Assembly (NCBI RefSeq): GCF_022024015.1
Contig: NZ_CP091786.1
Location: forward strand, 2,542,001 to 2,606,000
From: Prevotella sp. E9-3
GTDB taxonomy: Bacteria > Bacteroidota > Bacteroidia > Bacteroidales > Bacteroidaceae
DNA length: 64,000 bases
Reading direction: 5' to 3'
In this document: one piece after another, positions 23,333 to 32,406 of the stretch
How positions within the stretch are numbered: position 1 is the first letter of the stretch
Layout of the letters: each line of letters begins with the position of its first letter
Notes under the pieces: model-generated
What the model saw: the letters and a program-made list of their open reading frames with translations, nothing else
What the model was told of the DNA's origin: nothing
Database searches by the model: none
Translations under genes and position numbers: made by a program

Positions 23333-24187
23333 TTAACGATGAAATGATCTGCGAGGGGTTTCCTCCTGTCTGTCGTTCATCTTTACCTTCTTCGCCACCT
23401 TATTGTCAGACTTCTGTTTATCCAAGAGTTTTGATGATTCAGGCAGACGATTCCGTGCTGCATCCCTTGTCATTGGCATAGCAAGCAACGGGCTTTCCGT
23501 GAGAAGTTCCCGAATAATGTTACGGTCTGCATCGGAATTAACAGGAAGTCCCTGATCACGAAGCTGCCGTCGACGTTCTTTGACGGCATTCACGAAACGC
23601 ACGGCATCGTCACCATCATTTTGCACAAGGATATGGTTGACAACTGCATGCACATCAGCAATACGGCTGATATTGACAAGGTCATTGAACAGGTCAAGCT
23701 TTAACGTATCCGGCAGAATAGCGGCAATTTCACGAAGTTCCTCAGATGAGAAGATACGCCGTTCATTGCTAATCACCTGCTTGACATAATGCTCCCACTC
23801 ATCATCAGAAGTATGCTGTGGACGTTCGCCTTTCTTATTCTCAGGAACGGAGAAGTCATACTTGCTCACACGTCTAAGGTAGTCCGGATTAAGTCCCTTA
23901 TTGTCAATAGCCCACTTAAGCGTATTAAAAAGGTCATCCCATGGGTTTGGCATGACAGTCTTGTCACCCATACCGGTAATGGAAAAACGCTCATAGCCAA
24001 GCAGCTGGAAGGCAGCTTCCTCCAGAACAGGCTGAGCAATGCCAAAACGTATGTCACAAGTAAAGAACTTGTAATTCCTAAAATTCTTATCAGGATTACC
24101 GAAACCAAGCTCATAAACGCGGCGCTCGTCATACTTCACAGAGAGACCGCGCTGTTTTTTCTCAATGTTAGACATCGTTTTTATCAT
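23333..24187 (-). CDS. hypothetical protein following topB
   Basis: 284 residues beginning 1 bp after the topB stop, so certainly co-transcribed and probably coupled. The N-terminal half has mixed strands (VYELGFGNPDKNFRNYKFFTCDIRF split around Gly-rich turns). The middle is helical (EELREIAAILPDTLKLDLFNDL), and the tail is strongly basic (RNRLPESSKLLDKQKSDNKVAKK in part). No signal peptide or membrane segment. The basic C-terminus next to a topoisomerase suggests a DNA-associated protein. I do not recognise a family. Confidence 0.6.
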   Translation of the reverse strand: MIKTMSNIEKKQRGLSVKYDERRVYELGFGNPDKNFRNYKFFTCDIRFGIAQPVLEEAAFQLLGYERFSITGMGDKTVMPNPWDDLFNTLKWAIDNKGLNPDYLRRVSKYDFSVPENKKGERPQHTSDDEWEHYVKQVISNERRIFSSEELREIAAILPDTLKLDLFNDLVNISRIADVHAVVNHILVQNDGDDAVRFVNAVKERRRQLRDQGLPVNSDADRNIIRELLTESPLLAMPMTRDAARNRLPESSKLLDKQKSDNKVAKKVKMNDRQEETPRRSFHR

Positions 24188-24188
24188 G

Positions 24189-26261
24189 TTAGTTATTACT
24201 TTTCTTCTGACTAAATACGAAAGCTATGCCTCCCTTATCATCTCTCTTCAGCTTTGCCTTGAATGGCTTGCCATCCTTACACTTGAAGCCTGACAGTTCA
24301 CGGGTCTGACCTTTGATGATGAGGTCTGTCAGCTCACTATTGGTCAGCTTCTTTCCCAAGATTGTACGGAAGATATGGAAGTTACAGCCTTCGTTCCCAC
24401 AGTTAGCGACCTTATCAAAGAAACGGATATGCCCATGATGGCATAGCGGACATTCTATCTCTGTCTGCTTACCAGTAAGGATAGGCTTCAGGTCTGAATG
24501 CAAGAACTCATCAGTCACATGTTTGGTGTACTCCACAATGTCACTGTTGAACTGGTTGACATTCATCTGACCTCGCTCGATGGCAGCAAGTTTTGCCTCC
24601 CACAGTCCCGTCAGACTGGCATTGGCAATATCCATGTCCTTAACGATCTTGTAGATTTCCATACCTTTGGGCGTAGGAACCAACGATTTCTTTTCCCTGA
24701 CTACATAGTTCCTGGCAATAAGGGTTTCGATGATGCCCGCTCTGGTGGCTGGTGTTCCTATACCTCTATCCTTGATGGCTTCTCTTTGCGCTTCGTCATC
24801 GATGTCCTTACCACAGGTTTCCATAGCGGCCAGCAGCGTACCCTCTGTATGCAGCGGCTTGGGTTTGGTCTGCCCCTGCTGCAGCTCTGCACCAATAAAA
24901 CAGATAGTCTCTCCCTGATACCATGAAGGAACAGCTGTACGTTCTTTGTCATCAGCGCCATAGACAGCCCTCCAGCCTTTCTGAAGGATGATGGTGTTCG
25001 ACACTGTAAAGAGATAGCCTCCGGCATCAACGGTGTAGTTATCAATCTCCTTTTCACAAGGTCTTGAAAAGGCTTCCACCATCCTGCCGAGTATCATATC
25101 ATAGATAACCTGCTCATCGGGCTTGATGTCCTTGGTCTTAGGATTAACTCCCGTTACAAGAAGAGCATGGTGGTCTTCTATCTTAGAGGCATCGACACTA
25201 CGCTTGGAAGGCTTTACGATGGTATCAACACTTGCTCTGAACTTATCAAAGACTGGATTCTTCAGTAGTTCAGGAATGGTATCATACACATCATCGGGAA
25301 TATACGATGAGCCAGTTCTTGGATAGGATATGAGCTGCTTCTCATAGAGACTCTGGGCAATGTTCAGGGTCTTGTCTGCGGAATAGCCATGCTTCGAGTT
25401 AGCAGCCTTTTGCAGGTCTGTCAGACTGAACAGCAACGGTGGCTGTTCTGTCTTCATCTTCTTCTCGGCTTTGATAACCTTTCCGTTTCTTGTTTTACTT
25501 GCTGTGTTATAGGCTCGCTCTGCTTGGCATTTCTCATCCCATCTGCCTGCACTGGTCAGCTTCACGCCATCAGTGGTATTCAGGGCCACCTGCCAGAAAG
25601 GGACAGACTTAAAATCCTTGTTCTGCAGGTATCGCTCGACAATCATCACAAAGGTTGGTGTCTGCACTCTGCCGATGGAATAAAGCGACTTTCCCATGAT
25701 GCTGCAGGCCTGTGTCGCATTCATGCCAACCAGCCAGTCTGCCTCACTACGCGCCTTAGCAGCAATAAAAAGGTTGTCGTAGTTGCTATCGGGTTGGAGG
25801 TTATTAAGTCCATCCTTGATAGCGGCATCGGTCAGACTGTTAATCCACAGACGCATGATGGGCTTCCTAATATTGAGATAGTCCACAATATAACGCAGGA
25901 TAGCTTCACCCTCCCTGGCACTATCGGTTGCTCCTATGATGGTGTCTGCATCCTCAAAGAGTTTTTTGATGATTCTGAGCTGCTTCATCACGCCTGGATC
26001 ATTCTTATAGGTCTTACCTTCCTTCTTCTGTCTGGGAATCATCAGAAACTCCTTGGGCAGCATGGGAAGGTTGCCTTTCGACCAACTGTTATAGCCGTAG
26101 TTCTCCGGCAAGGCCAACTGTATCAGATGACCAAAGGCGTATGTCACCTGCCAGCCGTTACCCTCGTAGAAGCCATCCTTCTTTTGGGTGGCTCCTACGA
26201 TTCGAGCAATGCTCTGGGCTACGCTGGGTTTCTCTGCTAATACTACCTTCATGTTATTCAA
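24189..26261 (-). CDS. topB: DNA topoisomerase III, element-borne
   Basis: 690 residues, type IA topoisomerase. The Toprim domain starts at VVLAEKPSVAQSIARIVGA (E10) with ATDSAREGE (D113). The active-site tyrosine is Y313 in LISYPRTGSSYIPDDV. After the core there is a C4 zinc ribbon (CPLCHHGH...NCGNEGCNFHI) and a short domain ending QTRELSGFKCKDGKPFKAKL. It relaxes or decatenates DNA during element replication and transfer; topB is a regular part of Bacteroidales conjugative transposons. It overlaps the DUF4494 gene by 4 nt. The C-terminal zinc-ribbon unit is repeated three times in the separate protein at 27349. Confidence 0.95.
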   Translation of the reverse strand: MNNMKVVLAEKPSVAQSIARIVGATQKKDGFYEGNGWQVTYAFGHLIQLALPENYGYNSWSKGNLPMLPKEFLMIPRQKKEGKTYKNDPGVMKQLRIIKKLFEDADTIIGATDSAREGEAILRYIVDYLNIRKPIMRLWINSLTDAAIKDGLNNLQPDSNYDNLFIAAKARSEADWLVGMNATQACSIMGKSLYSIGRVQTPTFVMIVERYLQNKDFKSVPFWQVALNTTDGVKLTSAGRWDEKCQAERAYNTASKTRNGKVIKAEKKMKTEQPPLLFSLTDLQKAANSKHGYSADKTLNIAQSLYEKQLISYPRTGSSYIPDDVYDTIPELLKNPVFDKFRASVDTIVKPSKRSVDASKIEDHHALLVTGVNPKTKDIKPDEQVIYDMILGRMVEAFSRPCEKEIDNYTVDAGGYLFTVSNTIILQKGWRAVYGADDKERTAVPSWYQGETICFIGAELQQGQTKPKPLHTEGTLLAAMETCGKDIDDEAQREAIKDRGIGTPATRAGIIETLIARNYVVREKKSLVPTPKGMEIYKIVKDMDIANASLTGLWEAKLAAIERGQMNVNQFNSDIVEYTKHVTDEFLHSDLKPILTGKQTEIECPLCHHGHIRFFDKVANCGNEGCNFHIFRTILGKKLTNSELTDLIIKGQTRELSGFKCKDGKPFKAKLKRDDKGGIAFVFSQKKSNN

Positions 26262-26692
26262 TCAAGTGGGAATACATCAAGGATGGCAGTTTCAGAGATA
26301 CTGCTGATGGTGGTATTGTTGTCATTCAGGAATGACTTCACATCACTCTCTGCAGACTCCAGCGTATCTGACTGTACCAGATACAGCTCAGAGGTCTTCT
26401 TTTCTTTACCAGTGGTTTCATCCAAGGTAATGAATGACACCTTGGCCTTGAAGAACTTGTCTGCATCCTGATTGTCATTGATAATCTGTCCATAACCGGC
26501 AATCTTGATGTCCGTGACTTCAAACTCGCCCTCGATATAGGGTTTCAGGCACTCTGCTATACGACGCTCTGCCTCACCGAAGGTAGCAGCTTCGACAACA
26601 TACTGCTCACTGACCTTCTTTTGCTGGCCATCCTCCATGGTCTTCTGGAGTTTGACCTTCACCTCAAAATACTTGTTAATCGTGTTTTTCAT
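26258..26692 (-). CDS. DUF4494-type protein
   Basis: 144 residues with a duplicated feel: two strand-helix units, each ending in a region of the form YVVEAATFGEAERRI and LYLVQSDTLESAESDV. This is the DUF4494 pattern commonly found directly before topB in Bacteroidales elements. It overlaps topB by 4 nt (ATGA type), so the two are translated together. No catalytic residues stand out. It may help load or position the topoisomerase, but that rests only on gene order. Confidence 0.7.
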   Translation of the reverse strand: MKNTINKYFEVKVKLQKTMEDGQQKKVSEQYVVEAATFGEAERRIAECLKPYIEGEFEVTDIKIAGYGQIINDNQDADKFFKAKVSFITLDETTGKEKKTSELYLVQSDTLESAESDVKSFLNDNNTTISSISETAILDVFPLD

Positions 26693-26715
26693 TTCTTTTC
26701 GTTTTTATTGATTGA

Positions 26716-27318
26716 TTACTTTATTTCTGACAGGACGATTCTACTGACTCCACCCTGTCCTTTCTTCTTGCTTTTCGGTTTCTGATTGGTTGCCTTTTCT
26801 GTCTTACCTGTACTAACAATGGGCAGGTCAAAATGACGGATAACAGTCTGGCAGTCCTTATCGAGGAAATACCAACGCTGTGCCTTGTACATGCAGCCGT
26901 ACTTGCTCTTGCAAGTATAGGTCACTCTGACTTTCCATCCCGACCAGGCACCTTTCTTTGCTTCACCAAGCATCCCAGAAAAGAGTCCTGATGACATGCG
27001 CATTTCCAAGTCGGCTAATGTCATGGTATAGGCATCATCCAGATTGGGATTGGTCATATAATCCGTACGCTCCATCAATACCTTGGTGACATCAGTAATG
27101 GTATTCATCATGTAGGCCTGCTCCTGCTTGGTAAAGTAGTTCAGGCCAAAGGCAGAGTCTGGCTGTGCTATCTCCAGCACCTTCAAATTCTGGGGATTCT
27201 CCAGCGACTGCTCCAGATGGCTGGTCACCAGCTTTTCGATTTTACTCTCCCTGCTCTGACAGGATGCCAGCAGCATGACTGAGAACATGATTAATGGAAT
27301 AAACTTCAATTTCTTCAT
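26716..27318 (-). CDS. predicted lipoprotein of the element
   Basis: 200 residues with a type II signal peptide: KKLKF, then the hydrophobic IPLIMFSVMLLASC, with the lipobox LLASC and cysteine C20. The mature part contains helices (ESKIEKLVTSHLEQSLENP) and strands (KVRVTYTCKSKYGCMYKAQ), and ends in a basic tail (KPKSKKKGQGGVSRI). It should be anchored in the periplasm or outer membrane. It sits between the zinc-ribbon protein and the DUF4494/topB pair on the same strand. Surface or envelope lipoproteins are common in these blocks, but no role is known. Confidence 0.72.
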   Translation of the reverse strand: MKKLKFIPLIMFSVMLLASCQSRESKIEKLVTSHLEQSLENPQNLKVLEIAQPDSAFGLNYFTKQEQAYMMNTITDVTKVLMERTDYMTNPNLDDAYTMTLADLEMRMSSGLFSGMLGEAKKGAWSGWKVRVTYTCKSKYGCMYKAQRWYFLDKDCQTVIRHFDLPIVSTGKTEKATNQKPKSKKKGQGGVSRIVLSEIK

Positions 27319-27348
27319 CTTTGTTACTTATTTTCTATTGTTCGTTTG

Positions 27349-28173
27349 TTATGCTAATATTACCTTACCGTCCTCCAGCTTCAGCTTCTTATCAAACTGG
27401 CTGCCATCCTTACGATAGAAGTGTATCACCTCATCGGTCTCGCCCTTATCGCAGAGTTGTTTTACTTCGTCGGGTGTCACCTCATGGCCGTCGATGGTTC
27501 GCCAGACTGAGAACTGACATTTTACGTCTTCATTGCTGTAGTTACTGCAGTTGTAGGCTCGTGCGCCTACTCGTATCTCACCACCGCATTGCGGGCACTG
27601 GCAGATGGTGGAGTTCAGCATGACCTTTCCCTCTATTGTGGTGGATAGCAGTGAAGAAAAGTGCTTTCCGGCTTTGGAACAAAAGCCGTCCAGTATCTGC
27701 TTCTTTCCTGCCAGGAAGTTCTCGGCTTCCTCTTCCGTGATAACCCTGTTACAGATGGTGCTGCCAATAAAGAAGTTGCAGTGACCGTCATCTTTCTTAA
27801 AGAAGTTCTCACAGGCATAGCCTTTTCCTGTTACCTTGATACGTCCACCGCATACTGGGCAGCGGCCTTGCAGGTAACGGGGAGGAAATGCCAGCTGTAC
27901 CTTTCCATCCTTGATAACGAGCTTACCCGTAAACGGCTTACCTTCCTTGTTGCACATCTGAAGTTCGCCAGTCTCACCGGTTTCAAGCAACGTCTTTACA
28001 TCATCCTCGGTAATCAGTGCTCCGTGATACTGTCGGAACACCACGAACTTACAGTTGTACCATGTCCCATCAGGGTTCTTACTTGAATTGTCACAGGCCC
28101 ATCCGAAGGGGTGTTCTGTAATGTGGCCCTTTCCGCATATCGGACAGATGCCAATTGATTTAGTGTTTTCCAT
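27349..28173 (-). CDS. triple zinc-ribbon protein related to the TopB tail
   Basis: 274 residues made of three repeats of about 85-90 residues. Each begins with a C4 ribbon (CPICGKGHITEHPFGWACDN; CPVCGGRIKVTGKGYACEN; CPQCGGEIRVGARAYNCSN) with a second Cys pair completed by C-x-F (NCKF, HCNF, KCQF). Each ends with a helix-strand unit of the form EDDVKTLLETGETGE...KEGKPFTGKLVIKDGK. The same ribbon plus tail closes the TopB protein two genes downstream. It probably binds single-stranded DNA or docks to the topoisomerase complex. It is a clear case of a duplicated accessory domain. Confidence 0.75.
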   Translation of the reverse strand: MENTKSIGICPICGKGHITEHPFGWACDNSSKNPDGTWYNCKFVVFRQYHGALITEDDVKTLLETGETGELQMCNKEGKPFTGKLVIKDGKVQLAFPPRYLQGRCPVCGGRIKVTGKGYACENFFKKDDGHCNFFIGSTICNRVITEEEAENFLAGKKQILDGFCSKAGKHFSSLLSTTIEGKVMLNSTICQCPQCGGEIRVGARAYNCSNYSNEDVKCQFSVWRTIDGHEVTPDEVKQLCDKGETDEVIHFYRKDGSQFDKKLKLEDGKVILA

Positions 28174-28247
28174 TCTCTTTTGTTTTTTAAAGTGTTATCC
28201 TAATTCTTGTAATCTTGTATTCTTGGCTTCTTGTTTTCTTGAATGTC

Positions 28248-28970
28248 TTACCTCAGCAGGTCATCCCAGTCACTGATGATACTCTCGGCAATCCACTTTC
28301 CCTGCATATAGTTGCACCAGGTATCGGGATCAAGTCCCCGCCAGAGGTCTTCCCATGACAGGTATTGTATCTGCCAGGAGAGGATGTAGAGGGCATTGTT
28401 GATATCTTCCAAACTACTCACAATCTTCTCACACAGCCAGTATCTTTCTGCAGCATTCAGGAGGTTCACCTTATTACCGTCAACGGTCTTTGTCTTCACC
28501 AGTGAGGTACAGAGGGCTGAGAGACTACCTATCTCAGTATAGACACTCTTCACTTCATCAGAAACGGCCAAGGCGATAGCCGTACCTTTTAGATGTCCCT
28601 TGCAGGCACTCGTCGCGGCTCTGATATTCCTCGGGATCTCAATGGTGACAAGCTCCGTTGTACGCTTCACCTGATAGAGGTTCTGCATCAGTCCTGAGAC
28701 GTTGGCCATATAGTCGAGCACTTTTTCTTCTATGGCATGTAACTGCTGAAGTTGTACTTCCTCGATACCTGTAGCAGCAAGAATCTTTTGCTGCGTGCTA
28801 TGTCTAGTATCAAAAAGCGACTTCAAAGTAAAAGTCTGACCTGTCACCGCTGCTGTCAGAGCCGGGTCAGTCTGCTGGGCAGAAGTCGTCTGTGTGATAG
28901 TCAGTAGCATGATGACTGCTATTGCCCGTACTGTATCTCTTATTCGCATTCCTGTTTTCATGGTTCTCAT
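28248..28970 (-). CDS. secreted helical protein, paralogue of a transfer-operon gene
   Basis: 240 residues with a signal peptide (TVRAIAVIMLLTITQTTSAQQ, split after SAQ) and a mature part that is mostly helical. The C-terminal 40 residues (DPDTWCNYMQGKWIAESI...WDDLLR) closely match the end of the 265-residue protein at 42696 (DPDAWCTAMQMKWSVDDI...WEDFS), so the two are paralogues. It overlaps the primase-like gene upstream by 4 nt. The paralogue lies inside the conjugation operon, which suggests a periplasmic role in the transfer apparatus. Exact function unknown. Confidence 0.7.
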   Translation of the reverse strand: MRTMKTGMRIRDTVRAIAVIMLLTITQTTSAQQTDPALTAAVTGQTFTLKSLFDTRHSTQQKILAATGIEEVQLQQLHAIEEKVLDYMANVSGLMQNLYQVKRTTELVTIEIPRNIRAATSACKGHLKGTAIALAVSDEVKSVYTEIGSLSALCTSLVKTKTVDGNKVNLLNAAERYWLCEKIVSSLEDINNALYILSWQIQYLSWEDLWRGLDPDTWCNYMQGKWIAESIISDWDDLLR

Positions 28971-30154
28971 AGTGTTCCCTTTCTTCTCTTTTCTTTCAGA
29001 TTCTCATTACGCTGGTACTTGCTCTTCACGGGCAAGTCCTTCATGGGCTTGTTCATCGTCACATCATTCCAGTCCTTATAGGCTTTCGGTGCTTTCCAGA
29101 CATACACATGTCTGTCCATGCCAAGTTTTTCACGTACCTTAGGAAGAGTGACATCATCTTTCTTCAAACGGAGTTCGTCCGCTCCTTTCTGGAAGATGAT
29201 GATATCATCAGTGGTGACGATGTTGATGAACTGACCGCAGAGCTGTGACTCCATCCTGATACCGTAGAGGATGCCGGGGGTGTCATTGTCGAAACAGTCC
29301 CAATATCTGGCTTGTGAGTAATAATCGGTAATACCCTTAATCTGCTGACCCGAAAAGGTGCCGCCAGTAGAGACAAACACGGAGGTTTCGAGATTGAGTC
29401 TGGATCTGTTCACCTGATAGAACGCCATAGCATCATAGCCGCTCTCGAAGAAATAGATATTCCGTGCATTGTCGGGCTGCTCCTTCGTAAAGTCGGCTAT
29501 CCATGCGGCACTACTACTGTTTGTACCTGGTGCCTTCTGACGGAAGTTGTTATAGCCTCTTAGCTCAAAACCCTCTATCTTCTCTGAACCTGGCTGGGTA
29601 TAAGGAAAAGCCAAGTCTTTGTACTTATACTGGGCCTCGGTATCTGTCACGCGCATGATAAACGGCAGGAATGTCCTGACTGTCTCTTCATCAATGCTTC
29701 GTCCCCTGAAGAACGACATCACAGCCTCGAAATGCTCAGCGGCATTCTCCATCTGGAACCTTCCAATATCAAAGGTCTGTGGCTTCATCTCCTTGTATCT
29801 GTCCTCGCTCTTAGTGATAAAGCTGTCGTCACTGGTGAGCTTCGACATGACGGCTCGCAGCAATTCCTGTTCACTGTTCCCCGTCACACCGAAACTGTTA
29901 ATGTTTTCCTTGATCAGACTGATGGCATCGCCGCCACTGGCTCCGTTTCTATGAAAGTAGGTCTGGCTGGACTTGTCGTTGGGGTGACTGATAACGATAG
30001 AGTCTATCTTATGCCCACGACCATCGCGGATATTATACTCGACATACTTTCCAACACCGGCTTTTCTGTCGAGCTTATAGCCGAGATAGGCAGCGACATC
30101 ATCCACGCCGACCTTTTCCTTAAACGCTTTGTATTCTTCAAACATATCGTTCAC
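28967..30154 (-). CDS. Toprim-domain primase-like protein
   Basis: 395 residues. The N-terminal part (DVAAYLGYKLDRKAGVGKYVEY...YFHRNGASGGDAISL) resembles the zinc-free DNA-binding part of mobile-element primases. The Toprim domain shows the glutamate in IYFFESGYDAMAFYQV and the acidic pair in WDCFDNDTPGILYG. DnaG-type Toprim proteins prime complementary strand synthesis, needed in the recipient after transfer. It lies 6 bp after the ArdC-like gene and overlaps the next gene by 4 nt. The N-terminal CHC2 zinc-finger cysteines are not visible, which is typical of this Bacteroidales variant. Confidence 0.8.
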   Translation of the reverse strand: MNDMFEEYKAFKEKVGVDDVAAYLGYKLDRKAGVGKYVEYNIRDGRGHKIDSIVISHPNDKSSQTYFHRNGASGGDAISLIKENINSFGVTGNSEQELLRAVMSKLTSDDSFITKSEDRYKEMKPQTFDIGRFQMENAAEHFEAVMSFFRGRSIDEETVRTFLPFIMRVTDTEAQYKYKDLAFPYTQPGSEKIEGFELRGYNNFRQKAPGTNSSSAAWIADFTKEQPDNARNIYFFESGYDAMAFYQVNRSRLNLETSVFVSTGGTFSGQQIKGITDYYSQARYWDCFDNDTPGILYGIRMESQLCGQFINIVTTDDIIIFQKGADELRLKKDDVTLPKVREKLGMDRHVYVWKAPKAYKDWNDVTMNKPMKDLPVKSKYQRNENLKEKRRKGTL

Positions 30155-30160
30155 TGTTTA

Positions 30161-32020
30161 TTATACGGCTCTGGCCTTGGAACGCTGTTCCTGCTTTGGT
30201 TGGGAGAGTTCCTTACCGTAGTACTTCTGTACCAAAGCGGCCTTGGTGGTGGTATGCTCGAAGAAAGCATTCCTGTCTTCCTTATCCAGAGCCTTGACAC
30301 TCATCTGCTGACCGTCCACCATTGCCCTCACTCCGTAGTTACCACTCTTCATCTTGAACACGGCAAAGTGGTCTATCTTCTTACCATCCTCGGTTTCGAG
30401 TTTATTGAACTGCTCCAAGGGAATGGTTTTAGCTTTCTGCTCAGTGGGTTGCTGCAGCTCATTCGCTTTCGTCTGAGTTTCCTTTCTCTCAGAGATACGC
30501 TGCTTGGCAATATCCTCCAGACTATCGCAGATAGCCACACGATGTCCGTCACGGACGAGTTTGGGCAGGTACTTATCAAGACTGGTGTTCTTGAAATTGA
30601 CATACGAGATGCCTTTTTCATCGCCCTTACCTTCCTTGGGCTCAAAACCTTCCTTGATAATATGCTGTTCCTTCAAGCCTGTGGACTTGGCTACTTTCTT
30701 AGCATCTTCATCAAAGGCTTCATAGAAGTCACCCTTGCGCATTAGAAGCAGGGCATCAGGATGCTTTTCCTTCAAGTCCTTAAAGACAGCAGCGGTTTCC
30801 TTGGCAAGTTCTGCCTTTTCTTCGGTCTTAGTCATGGGCTTGGCAATGGGTTCTGCGGCTATGTCCATCTTGGTTTCAGAAGCAACCTTAGTTTCCGTTG
30901 TTTTTCCGTTGTTTGCTTCCTCCTTAGGCTGCAACGTCTTCATACCCATCTCCAGACGCTGGGCATCAACATGGTCGAGGATCATCTTGGATGCCTTGTT
31001 GACATCGGCCATCACACTGAGGATGAATCGTGGTTCCTTCTTCAAAGTGTCCATCCATCCGTCCACATACTTGGCATTATTATCGAGGATGCGCTTGTCG
31101 AAGCCCATGGTGTTGCCGACCATGGCAGCAGTCAGTTCCGCAACGAGTTCTTCCTTGGCGTACTTCGGATCACCGAAATGGCCTTCCATGTCTCGGCCAA
31201 GGCGCTTTTCAACTCCTGTCGAATGAGCCATCTCGTGAGCGATGGAGCTGTAGTATTCCATACCGTCCTTATAGACTTCCTCGGGAGTATCGTGAATCTT
31301 AAACTGGGCCTTCATCGGAACGGTAATCTCATCCTTCGAAGGACTATAGGATGCACCAGCGCCCTCAACGTTCTTGATCTTGCAGACCCATGCCTGCTTG
31401 TCAATCATCGCATCGAACTCCTTTGACTCATACATGCCCTTAGTATCTGCAACATGTGGTGCCTTGAACTGTCCCGTCAGCTTGGCATACTGCTCTGGCT
31501 TCACCTCGGCAAAGTTGGTCTGCTGCAAGTTCCAGACATAGTAGCCCATCATAATAGGAATGGTCTTGACTTTCGCCTGCTCTGCCTTTGTCATGGCATC
31601 GAAGGCTTCATCAGATATCTTCTGGCCGTTCTCATCCTTATGGCTGATATTCCAGTAGATGACGGGCATGGCTTTCTCGCCCTTATTGACGGTGGCTCCT
31701 GCATCCCGGATCTGCTTATAGGTAGCATAGACAGGTGCATCATAACCGTTGATAGCGGTATGCAGCTGAAGGAAGAAGTCATTATGTCCTGAGTAGCGAC
31801 GACCGGAGAGGTTCTGGGGCAGGCCCTGCGTCCTGCCGCCTCCGTCAATCCAGCCTTTTTCCCACTGCTGGCCTTTCATCTCCTCCAGACGCGTGACCAT
31901 CATCTGAGCGAAGCGGTCGATGGCTTTCTCGGCCATCGTTTTCCCGCCAGTCTTGCCCTCAGTCCGTTCCTGGGGCTTCTGCTCAGTCTCTTTTACACTG
32001 TTATCCTTGTTGTCTTCCAT
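30161..32020 (-). CDS. ArdC-like antirestriction protein with MutS-like domain
   Basis: 619 residues. An ArdC N-terminal ssDNA-binding domain (about 30-170, QQWEKGWIDGGG...GRRYSGHN) is followed by a zincin metallopeptidase with H262-E-M-A-H266 and the third-ligand region KEELVAELTA (E291/E295). A low-complexity linker leads to a MutS domain I-like segment (ALLLMRKGDFYEAFDEDA, about 428-490), then a C-terminal extension. ArdC proteins protect the incoming single strand from restriction. The order ArdC plus MutS-I is typical of Bacteroidales elements. It is the first large gene of the leftward maintenance block. Confidence 0.88.
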   Translation of the reverse strand: MEDNKDNSVKETEQKPQERTEGKTGGKTMAEKAIDRFAQMMVTRLEEMKGQQWEKGWIDGGGRTQGLPQNLSGRRYSGHNDFFLQLHTAINGYDAPVYATYKQIRDAGATVNKGEKAMPVIYWNISHKDENGQKISDEAFDAMTKAEQAKVKTIPIMMGYYVWNLQQTNFAEVKPEQYAKLTGQFKAPHVADTKGMYESKEFDAMIDKQAWVCKIKNVEGAGASYSPSKDEITVPMKAQFKIHDTPEEVYKDGMEYYSSIAHEMAHSTGVEKRLGRDMEGHFGDPKYAKEELVAELTAAMVGNTMGFDKRILDNNAKYVDGWMDTLKKEPRFILSVMADVNKASKMILDHVDAQRLEMGMKTLQPKEEANNGKTTETKVASETKMDIAAEPIAKPMTKTEEKAELAKETAAVFKDLKEKHPDALLLMRKGDFYEAFDEDAKKVAKSTGLKEQHIIKEGFEPKEGKGDEKGISYVNFKNTSLDKYLPKLVRDGHRVAICDSLEDIAKQRISERKETQTKANELQQPTEQKAKTIPLEQFNKLETEDGKKIDHFAVFKMKSGNYGVRAMVDGQQMSVKALDKEDRNAFFEHTTTKAALVQKYYGKELSQPKQEQRSKARAV

Positions 32021-32061
32021 AGTGTAGTCTTTACTTTGTTGTCTTTAATTTGGGGCTGCTC

Positions 32062-32259
32062 CTATGCCAGTACGTGTTCCTCGGTAAGGGTGATAAACGC
32101 CTCTGCCGTTTCCTCGTTCATGTCGAGGTCGTTATCCACGCACCAGTGATAGTAGCCATCCTCCATTTCCGGCTGTCTGCGTATAAACTCGCGCCAACCG
32201 ATCTCTCCCGATTCTTTGAGCTGAACAAGCTCTTCATAAGTGTTGTTTGTATTCTCCAT
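32062..32259 (-). CDS. small acidic hypothetical protein
   Basis: 65 residues (MENTNNTYEELVQLKESG...), strongly acidic and mostly helical, 41 bp before the ArdC-like gene on the same strand. The core GEIGWREFIRRQPEMEDGYYHWC contains several aromatic residues; the end EETAEAFITLTEEHVLA is helical. Short acidic genes of this kind are often found just before ArdC-like genes in these elements. No domain is recognised. Position, ATG start and coding character support it as real. Confidence 0.6.
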   Translation of the reverse strand: MENTNNTYEELVQLKESGEIGWREFIRRQPEMEDGYYHWCVDNDLDMNEETAEAFITLTEEHVLA

Positions 32260-32406
32260 TGTTTTACAGTTTAAAAGCGTGTTTTCACAGTATAGATTAT
32301 AAGGTCTTGTGTTCTCATAGTATTCTTCTGAAATGGCAAGAATTTTTCTCCTTGTTGAAGTGTTATCCTGTTTCCTCTTAACCTTTTGGTTTACCTATGT
32401 TTCTTA

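Noticed and set aside
29732..30745. 337-codon + strand frame
   Set aside because: Shadow of the primase-like and ArdC-like genes on the other strand, which have clear catalytic motifs.
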